From Clostridiales bacterium GWD2_32_19 (GTDB lineage Bacteria; Bacillota; Clostridia; Lachnospirales; UBA12420), in the NCBI GenBank assembly GCA_001795385.1, contig MGOU01000002.1:12333-46375 (forward strand): a DNA stretch of 34,043 bases. Reading direction: 5' to 3'. The position numbers and the translations under genes are program-made. A model generated the notes under the pieces. It was not told the DNA's origin. It ran no database searches and was given only the letters and a program-made list of their open reading frames with translations. This document shows positions 8,545-15,673 of this stretch, one piece after another (the first letter of the stretch is position 1; every line of letters starts with the position of its first letter).

Positions 8545-8705
8545 TAATCTCTTAGGGTCAATTCCCCGCAGCTCTGCTGCGTGCGTTCTGTCATTGCGAG
8601 GTACGAAGCAATCTTGTACTTAAGCTAAAGGAGAGATTGCCTCGCAAAAAGATGCTCGCAATGACAAATAGATACCCCGCAGCTTTGCTGCGGGGAGAAT
8701 TCATT
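8545..8705 (+). repeat. Dispersed nested palindromic repeat, arm type B, copy 3
   Basis: The same architecture as the type A copies but with arms CCCCGCAGCTCTGCTGCG (left) and CCCCGCAGCTTTGCTGCGGGG (right). The core again begins GTCATTGCGAGG and ends CTCGCAATGAC, with a different centre (TTGTACTTAAGCTAAAGGAG). It ends GAATTCATT. It fills much of the gap between the copper operon and the SLH gene. Confidence 0.9.
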
Positions 8706-8739
8706 ATTATGGGATTTATTTTATATGCATTTTTATAAT

Positions 8740-8772
8740 TTGACAGAATACACTGTGTATATGTGTTAAAAT
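8740..8772 (+). promoter_or_regulatory. Possible promoter with palindromic operator before the SLH gene
   Basis: TTGACA (8740-8745) is followed by TTAAAAT near 8766-8772; the 19-21 nt spacing is longer than ideal. Between them is the perfect palindrome ATACAC-T-GTGTAT (8748-8760). Further GTGTA half-sites follow at 8789-8805. This suggests a repressor or activator site, but the promoter assignment is weak. Confidence 0.35.
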
Positions 8773-8834
8773 ATACATGAAAAATAGAGTGTACATTAGT
8801 GTATACTGTAAATTTAATTTTAAGGAGTGATAAT

Positions 8835-9845
8835 ATGAGACGATTACTTGGTTTTATTCTAGTGTTTATATTTATAACCATTGTATCAGTCAATGTTGGA
8901 GAAGCTAAAAATTTTTCGGATTTAAGACAAAATCATTGGGCATATGGACAGGTGAAAAAATTAGTAGAAGCAGGGGTCATATCTGGATATGAAGATGGTA
9001 CATTTAGACCTAATGGTATGGTGACAAGAGCGGAATTTGCAAAAATTCTTGTAAATGCACTAAAACTTAAGATACAACAAACAAGTAATTCTGACTTCTT
9101 GGATATTCCTAGAGACCACTGGGCTAAACAATATGTAGAGGCAGCTAAGTATTATCTTACAGGATTTAAAACAAGCAAAGGTGATTACTTTAAACCTGAT
9201 TTACCCTCAGTTAGAGAAGATATGGCAGTAGCAATAGTAAAAGCAAAAGGACTAGAGGATGAGAAATATAATAAAAGTACACTAGACAAATTTAACGATA
9301 AAAATTTGATATCGAAGAATCTTCAAGGTTATGTAGCTATAGCAGTAGAAAAAGGAATTATGGTTGGTTCAGAAGGATCGGATCGGAAAATGTATTTTAG
9401 GCCTCAAGATAATATAACAAGAGCAGAGACGGCAGTATTGCTTGATAGAGTAAGCAATATATCAGGAGACAAAGTGACATATGATGAAGAAGATAAGGTT
9501 GATTATGATAACAATATAAATCTCGCTAAAACCCCAAAATTAGAGTATAGTGTTGAAAATGGTAGAATAGCTCTGAATTGGACAGAGGTTGATAATGATG
9601 ATTTTAGATATTATAAAGTGGTTTTATCAAAGAGTGACAGAACGCCAGAATATCCGGATAACGGGTATATAGCTCATATATCGGATGTAAATAGAAATTA
9701 TCTTTATATCACAGAAGGAATGAGTTATGAAGATGGAGATTTTGGTAGAAATACAGTTTCAGGGGACAGTTATTATGTGAGTATTACGACTGTTTATAAT
9801 GATGTGAAATATACGAGTAACACTATAAGAGTAACTTTGCCGTAA
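8835..9845 (+). CDS. SLH-domain exported surface protein with C-terminal beta domain
   Basis: A 336-residue exported protein. The signal peptide is about residues 1-24, with cleavage after GEA. Three S-layer homology domains follow at about 26-75 (with GYEDGTFRPNG and TRAEF), 82-135, and 150-210 (with TRAETA). The C-terminal part (about 230-336) is rich in Tyr/Asp/Thr and reads like a fibronectin-type beta sandwich (starting TPKLEYS, ending VTLP). SLH domains bind the pyruvylated secondary cell-wall polymer, so the protein should sit on the outer surface. The ATG at 8835 has TAAGGAGTG 7 nt upstream; an in-frame codon 36 nt earlier would only add residues before the signal peptide. The gene is monocistronic. 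Confidence 0.9.
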   Translation: MRRLLGFILVFIFITIVSVNVGEAKNFSDLRQNHWAYGQVKKLVEAGVISGYEDGTFRPNGMVTRAEFAKILVNALKLKIQQTSNSDFLDIPRDHWAKQYVEAAKYYLTGFKTSKGDYFKPDLPSVREDMAVAIVKAKGLEDEKYNKSTLDKFNDKNLISKNLQGYVAIAVEKGIMVGSEGSDRKMYFRPQDNITRAETAVLLDRVSNISGDKVTYDEEDKVDYDNNINLAKTPKLEYSVENGRIALNWTEVDNDDFRYYKVVLSKSDRTPEYPDNGYIAHISDVNRNYLYITEGMSYEDGDFGRNTVSGDSYYVSITTVYNDVKYTSNTIRVTLP

Positions 9846-9888
9846 AGTAAATTTAAATGTCTGTATAATAAGGGTAAGGGTTTTATAT

Positions 9889-9980
9889 TCTCCCCTGCTA
9901 AAGGAGAGCTAGAGGGGGTCATAGATTTGGTATTAAAATAATGTGTCCCCACCTAACCTCCTCTAAGCAAGGGAGGGGAA
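9889..9980 (+). repeat. Second palindromic intergenic repeat (CTCCCCT...AGGGGAG type)
   Basis: Ends of about 33 nt (starting TTCTCCCCTGCTAAAGGAGA at 9889, and the reverse complement of GCAAGGGAGGGGAA ending at 9980) form an imperfect inverted repeat around an AT-rich centre. It is MITE-like and unrelated to the GTCATTGCGAG family. A truncated relative may lie at 25185-25211. The rest of the 9846-10314 gap is AT-rich with a small AATGGT/ACCATT hairpin at 10066-10080. Confidence 0.55.
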
Positions 9981-10180
9981 AAATAAAAAGATTTGATTTT
10001 TATAGGATGAAGATTAAGTCTTTTTTGTTGTAAAAAATCGTATAATAATATGTAAGAAAACAAGAAATGGTAAAACCATTATAAAATATATCTGCAACCA
10101 GTTCCCCATTCTTATAGCATTGTTTAGCGAATATATTATAACATTATGAATATTTTTATATGTGACATTATTTTATATAA

Positions 10181-10223
10181 AGGCTAATAATAATAATTTG
10201 AAAATAAAATTATTGCCTTTTTT
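10181..10223 (+). terminator. Terminator-like hairpin upstream of the glycosyltransferase
   Basis: GGC plus AATAATTT on the left can pair with AAATTATT plus GCC on the right around 10182-10217, followed by TTTTTT (10217-10222). It is 336 nt from the nearest upstream stop codon, so it may end a short untranslated RNA or a long SLH mRNA tail. Confidence 0.45.
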
Positions 10224-10314
10224 ATGTAAATATGATATTATTAAATCTAAAACATAGGTATAAAAGTATGATTCAGAATTGAAATATTGAGTCTATAAGG
10301 AGCGAATTTAAGTT

Positions 10315-11376
10315 ATGATTAATTTAAAAAAATCAAATAAAAGAATTCATAATGTTGTAAGTAATTCAAGTGATATGAAGGTGTTGTTATATACTGAATG
10401 GCTAAAGTATATATCTAACTCTGGGGTTGGTAGAGCTATTAAACATCAAATGAAAGCCTTAGAAGAAAATAATATACAATATACTACTAATTGTAATGAC
10501 GATTTTAATATAGTACATATAAATACAATAGGACCTAAATCTTATCTTTTGGCAAAAAGGTGCAGTAAGCAAGGTATAAAAGTTATAATACATGCACACT
10601 CGACAGAAGAGGACTTTAAAAATTCTTTTATAGGCTCTAATTTAGTATCAAAGTTATTTAAAAGCTGGTTAATTAAAGTTTATAATTTAGCTGATCAAAT
10701 TATAACTCCTACACCATATTCAAAGGAAATATTAGTAGGATATGGATTAAACCCAAACATTGAATGTGTATCAAATGGTATAGAATTAGAGTATTTTAAA
10801 AATGATGAGGAACTGGGCAAAAAGTTCAGACAAAAGTATGGGTTTTCAATTAATGATAAAATTATTACGGCAGTAGGGTTACCAATAGAAAGAAAAGGAA
10901 TACTTGATTTTATCGAGCTAGCTAAAAGATTGCCTAATTACAAATTTGTATGGTGTGGAGATATAAATTCTTTATATCTACCAGGAAAGGTAAAGAAAGT
11001 TTTAAAGAATCTTCCTAGTAATGTATATCGCTTGGGATATGTACAACGAGATATGATGAGAGGTGTTTATGCAGGATCAAACATATTTGTTACGATGTCA
11101 TATGAGGAAACTGAAGGTATTGTTGTTTTGGAAGCCATCGCGACAAAACGACAAGTTATAGTCAGAGATATAGGTGCGTATAAAGGATGGTTACAGGACG
11201 GAGATAACTGCCATATGGCAAGAAATCTTAATGAGTTTGAGGGAAAAATAAATAAATTATTTAATAAAGAGTTAGAGGATCTTTCTGAAAAGGGATATGA
11301 AGTTGTAAAAGAAAGAGATATAAAAAAGATAGGTAAAAAACTCGCAAGTATATATCAGAAAACACTAAATAAATAA
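10315..11376 (+). CDS. Family 4 glycosyltransferase, possibly glycolipid-forming
   Basis: A 353-residue GT-B-fold glycosyltransferase. The N-terminal half has VHINTIGPKS, IIHAHSTEEDF and the ITPTPYSKEIL segment. The C-terminal nucleotide-sugar domain has the ExxxxxxxE-like segment YEETEGIVVLEA near residues 262-273 (the GT4 retaining motif). The N-terminal pattern (LYTEWLKYISNSGVGRA) resembles diacylglycerol glucosyltransferases of Firmicutes. The next gene encodes a flippase-like membrane protein, a pairing seen around glycolipid synthesis genes. The ATG at 10315 is 12 nt past AAGGAG; an ATG at 10375, where similarity to the family begins, is an alternative start. Acceptor and sugar are inferred, not shown. 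Confidence 0.85.
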   Translation: MINLKKSNKRIHNVVSNSSDMKVLLYTEWLKYISNSGVGRAIKHQMKALEENNIQYTTNCNDDFNIVHINTIGPKSYLLAKRCSKQGIKVIIHAHSTEEDFKNSFIGSNLVSKLFKSWLIKVYNLADQIITPTPYSKEILVGYGLNPNIECVSNGIELEYFKNDEELGKKFRQKYGFSINDKIITAVGLPIERKGILDFIELAKRLPNYKFVWCGDINSLYLPGKVKKVLKNLPSNVYRLGYVQRDMMRGVYAGSNIFVTMSYEETEGIVVLEAIATKRQVIVRDIGAYKGWLQDGDNCHMARNLNEFEGKINKLFNKELEDLSEKGYEVVKERDIKKIGKKLASIYQKTLNK

Positions 11377-11521
11377 AAAAACTATGAGAAATAGGTGAAA
11401 TTCAAAATTTGAATGCTTGATTTTTATTGAGATATATGTTAATATACAAGTGCTGAAATGAAATACGAGTAAAAGTATTGCATAGGCTTTAAAATATTTT
11501 TCAAAAATAAGGATGAAAAAA

Positions 11522-12529
11522 ATGAAAAAAAAATGGTTTAACATTATTATACTTGTAGGTTCGCTACTTGTATTCTTTGGGATAGTGGCATTTACTGATG
11601 GTGCAGATAAATTTATTCAAAATATAGCAAAAGTTAGTTTTGAATTATTCTTACTTGCTATTGTAGCAATGATAACATATTGGATGCTAGAAGCAATTAT
11701 TTTATATATATTTGTTAAATCAAAGTATAAAGAATATAGTTTCATGGCTGTTCTTAGAGTATCAATGATAGGACAATTTTTCAATTCGGTTACCCCTTTT
11801 TCAACAGGAGGACAACCGATGCAGCTATATGCTATGACTAAAGATGGTATAAGCTCTGGGGAAGCTGGCTCTATACTTGTTATGAAGTTTATAGTATACC
11901 AAGTAATATTAACTCTATATTCTATAATGGTAATATTCTTTAAGTACAACTTTTTTGTTTCGCATGTCGATAAATTTATGCTTCTTGCTTTAATTGGTTT
12001 TATAGTTAATTCCTTTGTGATGGTTGTATTGTTTGCGTTTACTCACTATGCTGAGTTAACAACCAAATATATACATTCATTGGTAAAACTATGTTCTAAA
12101 TTTAAAATATGTAGACATTCAGATGATATTGAAAATAAGATTAAAGATGAATTAACTTATTTTAAAGAGCATTCAAAAAGCTTGAAATCAAATATGAAGG
12201 TATTAGTTACAACGAGTTTATTGACCATTATGCAATTAACTATATTTTTTTCAATATCTTATATAATATATAGAGGGTTCGGAAAGACAGGAAATATGAC
12301 AGATATTATATCGGCGAATGCTTTTGTAACTATGATAACATCATTTGTACCACTACCAGGAGCATCAGGTGGTGCAGAGGTAAGCTTTGGGATGTTGTTT
12401 AATATATTTTTAGAACCAGGCAAAATCTTACCTGCTATATTTTTGTGGAGATTCGTAACTTTTTATTTAAATATAATAGTTGGTGGAATGGTAGCGTTGT
12501 TAGCACCTGAACAACCTCTGAAAGCATAG
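11522..12529 (+). CDS. Flippase-like (UPF0104/MprF transmembrane-type) protein
   Basis: About 335 residues with eight or so hydrophobic helices. The signatures of the lysylphosphatidylglycerol synthase TM/UPF0104 family are visible: the TPFSTGGQPMQLYAM segment, the MKFIVYQ segment and, near the C-terminus, VPLPGASGGAEVSF. The soluble aminoacyl-transferase half of true MprF is absent, so it is the membrane part only; family members move or flip lipids. AAGGATG (11509-11515) is well placed for ATG 11522, but ATG 11513 is also in frame and would add MKK. It follows the glycosyltransferase by 145 nt, so joint expression is plausible, not certain. It ends at a terminator. Confidence 0.88.
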   Translation: MKKKWFNIIILVGSLLVFFGIVAFTDGADKFIQNIAKVSFELFLLAIVAMITYWMLEAIILYIFVKSKYKEYSFMAVLRVSMIGQFFNSVTPFSTGGQPMQLYAMTKDGISSGEAGSILVMKFIVYQVILTLYSIMVIFFKYNFFVSHVDKFMLLALIGFIVNSFVMVVLFAFTHYAELTTKYIHSLVKLCSKFKICRHSDDIENKIKDELTYFKEHSKSLKSNMKVLVTTSLLTIMQLTIFFSISYIIYRGFGKTGNMTDIISANAFVTMITSFVPLPGASGGAEVSFGMLFNIFLEPGKILPAIFLWRFVTFYLNIIVGGMVALLAPEQPLKA

Positions 12530-12568
12530 TCTAAGATGCTGGATAAAGATGGTGAAATGAATTGGAAT

Positions 12569-12600
12569 AGGACTTCTTAATGAGGTCTTTTTTGTTTTTT
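12569..12600 (+). terminator. Intrinsic terminator
   Basis: AGGACTTC pairs with GAGGTCTT through a five-base loop (one or two G-U pairs), then a long T-rich tail with two T runs to about 12601. It closes the glycosyltransferase/flippase unit just before the arsR promoter. Confidence 0.75.
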
Positions 12601-12611
12601 TGTAAATAATA

Positions 12612-12643
12612 TTGACAAAAAGATTATTTATGCATATAATATG
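12612..12643 (+). promoter_or_regulatory. Near-consensus promoter with palindrome over the -10 (arsR operon)
   Basis: TTGACA (12612-12617) and TATAAT (12635-12640) are exactly 17 nt apart. The -10 lies inside CATAT-A-ATATG (12633-12643), an inverted repeat that would suit a dimeric ArsR-type repressor. Bound protein there would block polymerase, consistent with autorepression by the first gene. Confidence 0.75.
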
Positions 12644-12690
12644 TATATATTCGGAATAAAGGATATACTTATACTGTGGGGTGAATAAGA

Positions 12691-13050
12691 GTGAAAGAGA
12701 TATTAAATGTAACGAGTGCATTGTCAGAAGAGATAAGGCTCAGAATAATAAACTTATTGTTTGAGTCAGAATTATATGTTTGTGAAATAGTAGATATATT
12801 GGGGTTGCCACAGTCTACAGTATCAAGGCATCTCACAATACTTAAAAATGCTAATATAGCAAACGACACGAAGAGTGGCTTATGGGTTAAATACTCATTA
12901 AATAAAAACAGGATTTATAATACTATTATAAAAAGTTTGGTGAAAGAAGAACTTATAAACATACAAAAATGTAAAGAAGATATACAAAAGTTGAAGGAAA
13001 GACTCGTAAAAGATAGAGGTTGTAAAGATAATTGCAAGGGGGAAGAATAA
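12691..13050 (+). CDS. arsR: ArsR-family winged-helix repressor
   Basis: A 119-residue ArsR/SmtB-type regulator. The helix-turn-helix is around residues 30-56 (ELYVCEIVDILGLPQST, then VSRHLTIL), followed by the wing (KSGLWVKYSL). A single Cys in ELYVCEI sits where many arsenic sensors have their alpha3 cysteine. The acidic/basic C-terminus ends with a CKDNC pair that could complete a thiol site. The GTG start at 12691 has GGGGTGA upstream. Its stop overlaps the start of crcB by one base (TAATG). It heads an operon with an efflux-type permease, so it probably represses its own operon until a metalloid or organo-metalloid binds. The inducer is inferred. Confidence 0.9.
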   Translation: MKEILNVTSALSEEIRLRIINLLFESELYVCEIVDILGLPQSTVSRHLTILKNANIANDTKSGLWVKYSLNKNRIYNTIIKSLVKEELINIQKCKEDIQKLKERLVKDRGCKDNCKGEE

Positions 13051-13418
13051 TGTATAATATATTAATAGTTGGAATGGGCGGATTTATAGGTGCTTCGTTA
13101 AGATATGTTATATATAAAGTATCAGAAAAACTATTAGGTAATTTATATCCTTATGGTACGCTTACTGTAAATGTTTTAGGATGTTTTTTAATAGGAATAA
13201 TGATGTCATCTATAAATGTATCAGATAATTATAAATTATTTTTAATTACAGGAATTTTAGGTGGACTTACCACGTTTTCTGCGTTTGCATACGAGACCAC
13301 AAATATGTTTACAAGTGATAAAATAACAATGGCATTTATCAATATCTTTTTGAATCTAACATTATGCTTTATAGGTGTTATAGTGGGAAGGTATTTAATG
13401 TTGGGAAGTATTAAATAA
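13050..13418 (+). CDS. crcB: Fluoride channel FluC/CrcB
   Basis: A 122-residue four-helix protein of the FluC/CrcB family, which forms dual-topology dimers that let fluoride leave the cell. Family landmarks are intact: GGFIGASLRY at residues 10-19, N41 in TVNVLGC, and GGLTTFSAF with the phenylalanine-box residues F76 and F79. The start at ATG 13050 overlaps the arsR stop by one base and has GGGGGAAG upstream. No fluoride riboswitch was recognised upstream. Instead the gene lies inside an ArsR-controlled operon. One copy would act as a homodimer. Confidence 0.93.
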   Translation: MYNILIVGMGGFIGASLRYVIYKVSEKLLGNLYPYGTLTVNVLGCFLIGIMMSSINVSDNYKLFLITGILGGLTTFSAFAYETTNMFTSDKITMAFINIFLNLTLCFIGVIVGRYLMLGSIK

Positions 13419-13435
13419 AAAAGAGGTGAGTTTGA

Positions 13436-14440
13436 GTGAATATATTTAGTTTTTTAAACGATCAAGTTTTAAAAATGCAATGGTTAAGCGATATAGTAAA
13501 GTTTTTAGTTGAAAATGTATTTGATTTATCGATACAAAGTAAAGTGGGTGGTGCAGTTCACTTTTTTATGTATGATGTTGTTAAAATATTTATTTTGTTA
13601 TCAGTATTGATATTTTTAGTATCATATATTCAAAGTTATTTCCCACCAGAAAGAACAAAAAAGATACTAGGGAGATTTAAAGGGATAAAAGGCAATATAA
13701 TGGGGGCACTTTTAGGAACAATTACCCCGTTTTGCAGTTGCTCTAGCATACCGATATTTATAGGATTTACTTCAGCAGGATTACCACTTGGAGTCACATT
13801 TTCATTCCTCATATCATCTCCATTTGTTGATATTGCATCATTTCTTGTATTACTATCATTTTTTGGAATAAAGGTAGCACTTGCATATGTAGTTGTTGGT
13901 GTTATACTTGCAGTAGTAGCAGGAACCATCATAGAAAAATTGGATTTAGGTGATCAAATACAAGATTATGTTAGAAAAATAAAAAGTGTTGACTTGGAAG
14001 TTACTGAGTTGACAAAAAAGGAACGAGTTAATTATTCAGTAGGGGAAGTAAAAAACATAATTAAAAAAGTTTGGATATATATATTAATAGGTGTCGGTAT
14101 AGGAGCGATGATTCACAATTTTATCCCACAAGATATAATAGATAATGTTGTCGGATCAAACAATCCATTTGCAGTAATACTTGCCACACTTGTCGGAATA
14201 CCCATGTATGCAGATATATTCGGTACTATTCCAATAGCTGAGGCACTATTTGCAAAAAGTGTTGACATAGGAACTGTGCTTGCTTTCATGATGGCAGTAA
14301 CAGCACTATCATTCCCATCTATGGTTATGATAAGTAGAGTTGTAAAACCAAAGTTACTTACAATATTTATATCAATAGTTACAGTAGGTATTATAATTAT
14401 AGGATACTTGTTTAATATTTTTTCATATTTATTAATATAA
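13436..14440 (+). CDS. ArsP/SO_0444-type permease (organo-arsenical or metal efflux)
   Basis: A 334-residue polytopic protein of the DUF318/ArsP permease family. The diagnostic segment TPFCSCSSIPIFIGF is present, with C100 and C102, followed by a helical block with SSPFVDIASF and a central cytoplasmic loop rich in charge (about 165-200). The second half repeats the fold, with the VGIPMYADIFGTIPI segment. Characterised relatives export trivalent organoarsenicals (ArsP) or divalent/copper-type metals (SO_0444). GAGGTGAG precedes the GTG start, 17 nt after crcB. The gene order arsR-crcB-permease-thioredoxin/DUF2703 supports a metalloid-type substrate, but selectivity cannot be read from sequence. 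Confidence 0.88.
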   Translation: MNIFSFLNDQVLKMQWLSDIVKFLVENVFDLSIQSKVGGAVHFFMYDVVKIFILLSVLIFLVSYIQSYFPPERTKKILGRFKGIKGNIMGALLGTITPFCSCSSIPIFIGFTSAGLPLGVTFSFLISSPFVDIASFLVLLSFFGIKVALAYVVVGVILAVVAGTIIEKLDLGDQIQDYVRKIKSVDLEVTELTKKERVNYSVGEVKNIIKKVWIYILIGVGIGAMIHNFIPQDIIDNVVGSNNPFAVILATLVGIPMYADIFGTIPIAEALFAKSVDIGTVLAFMMAVTALSFPSMVMISRVVKPKLLTIFISIVTVGIIIIGYLFNIFSYLLI

Positions 14441-14486
14441 ATTATGTAAATGAAAATAAAAATAAAACAAATTGGAGGAGATTAAA

Positions 14487-15194
14487 ATGAATATAAAAAT
14501 TTTAGGAATGGGTTGTACAAATTGTAAAAAATTACATCAGCTAGCAGAAGAATGTGCAAAAGAGTTGAATGTTAGTGTTGAAATGGAAAAGGTAGAGGAA
14601 ATACAAAAAATAATGGAATATGGAGTAATGGTAACACCGGCTATTGTAATAAATGAGAAAGTAAAGGCATATGGAAGGATTCCAAGCAAGGAAGAAATAA
14701 AGGGATATATAAAAGAAGAAAATTTAGATAACAATGAGGATGTATGTAAAATGAAAACGCTTAAAATTGAATGGAGGCACCTTGATGTGGTAGGTGAGAC
14801 TTGCAACCGTTGTTATGATACGGGTGAAAATCTCACGCAGGAAGTAAAAAGATTAAATAGAGTGTTACAACCACAGGGTATTGTAGTAGAACTGACTGAG
14901 TCCAAACTTGATGAAACCCAAATTGCAGAGTCGAATATTATCATCTTTAATGGAGTTCCCATTGAAGATATTCTGAATATCGAGGTATCAAAGAACTACT
15001 GTGATTCCTGTACATCTTTACTAGGAACGGAAGCTTACTGTCGGACAGTTATGTATGATGGTAGTGAATATGAGGATATCCCAGCAAAGGCTATTCGTGA
15101 GGCTGCATATAAAGCATTAGGCATAGAGCAAGGAAAAACTTCATTACCAGACGGCAGTTCTAGTTGTGGCTGTAATAGTAATGGTTGTTGTTAA
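14487..15194 (+). CDS. Thioredoxin-like - DUF2703 fusion protein
   Basis: A 235-residue cytoplasmic protein. Residues 1-85 form a small thioredoxin-like (redox-active disulfide protein 2) domain with C10-x-x-C13 in GMGCTNCKKL and a cis-Pro segment VTPAIV. From about M89 a DUF2703 domain follows, with C106-x-x-C109 (ETCNRC), a YCDSCTSLLG segment and AYCRTV. The tail is Cys-rich (CGCNSNGCC), suited to soft-metal or metalloid binding. The ATG at 14487 has a GGAGGAG site; an in-frame TTG 15 nt earlier lies in that site. There is no ribosome site before M89, so this is a true fusion and not two genes. It closes the arsR operon, 46 nt after the permease. The DUF2703 reaction is unknown; thiol-based handling of an arsenical is a guess. 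Confidence 0.88.
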   Translation: MNIKILGMGCTNCKKLHQLAEECAKELNVSVEMEKVEEIQKIMEYGVMVTPAIVINEKVKAYGRIPSKEEIKGYIKEENLDNNEDVCKMKTLKIEWRHLDVVGETCNRCYDTGENLTQEVKRLNRVLQPQGIVVELTESKLDETQIAESNIIIFNGVPIEDILNIEVSKNYCDSCTSLLGTEAYCRTVMYDGSEYEDIPAKAIREAAYKALGIEQGKTSLPDGSSSCGCNSNGCC

Positions 15195-15240
15195 CATCTC
15201 TAATTTTTTATGATAATCTGCTAGACAATCAAGTCTTTAT

Positions 15241-15290
15241 AATGAATCTCCCCGTGGCAAGCCGACGGGGAATTAAACCCAAAGAGATTA
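15241..15290 (-). repeat. Core-less (solo arm) copy of the type A repeat
   Basis: The reverse complement reads TAATCTCTTTGGGTTTAATT, then CCCCGTCGGCTTGCCACGGGG, then AGATTCATT. It is the two outer ends joined around one arm, lacking the GTCATTGCGAG core and the second arm. The hairpin CCCCGT...ACGGGG lies 46 nt past the DUF2703 stop. The 15195-15673 gap otherwise holds a promoter and a perfect hairpin. Confidence 0.88.
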
Positions 15291-15374
15291 AAAATAATAT
15301 ATCTACTGAATAAGTGATAGTTAATAAAAAATTAAAAGAAAAACATTTATATTTTAAAATAAAATAAAATATTA

Positions 15375-15403
15375 TTGACAAAAAATTATTAATATGATAG
15401 TAT
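15375..15403 (+). promoter_or_regulatory. Sigma-A-type promoter candidate for the PhnD-like gene
   Basis: TTGACA (15375-15380) and TAGTAT (15398-15403) are 17 nt apart. Transcription from here would give a leader of about 260 nt containing the 15511-15556 hairpin. Confidence 0.55.
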
Positions 15404-15510
15404 TTGTTTGTAAATTATGTTGATTAATGCATAAAATGTAATTTAAAGCTGTTATTTTAAAGAATTTGACAATAATGTAAGGCATAAGACAATGGAGAAA
15501 CATGTCAGAA

Positions 15511-15556
15511 TAAGCTTGATACTGTTATATTAATACATATAACAGTATCAAGCTTA
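15511..15556 (+). other. Perfect 20-bp hairpin in the leader of the PhnD-like gene
   Basis: TAAGCTTGATACTGTTATAT (15511-15530) is exactly complementary to 15537-15556 around a six-base TAATAC loop. No T run follows on either strand, so it is not a classical terminator. It lies 117 nt upstream of the lipoprotein start, so it may be an mRNA-stabilising or regulatory structure, or a protein-binding palindrome. Confidence 0.7.
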
Positions 15557-15673
15557 GAAAAATTATATATCTAACAAAAGCAAAATATCAAGAGGATGTA
15601 AAACAAACAAACTTTATGTTTTTTGGGAGTAATTATTAAAATTATAAAAAAATATGAAAGCGAGGAGAAACAA

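Noticed and set aside
12500-13050. Fluoride riboswitch ahead of crcB
   Set aside because: No matching conserved segments were seen, and crcB starts inside the arsR stop codon, leaving no room for a leader.
14751-15194. DUF2703 as a separate gene starting at M89
   Set aside because: There is no ribosome site before it and the frame is continuous with the thioredoxin-like part.
15195-15673. c-di-GMP or other riboswitch in the PhnD leader
   Set aside because: Only a simple perfect hairpin is present; no recognised aptamer core was found.
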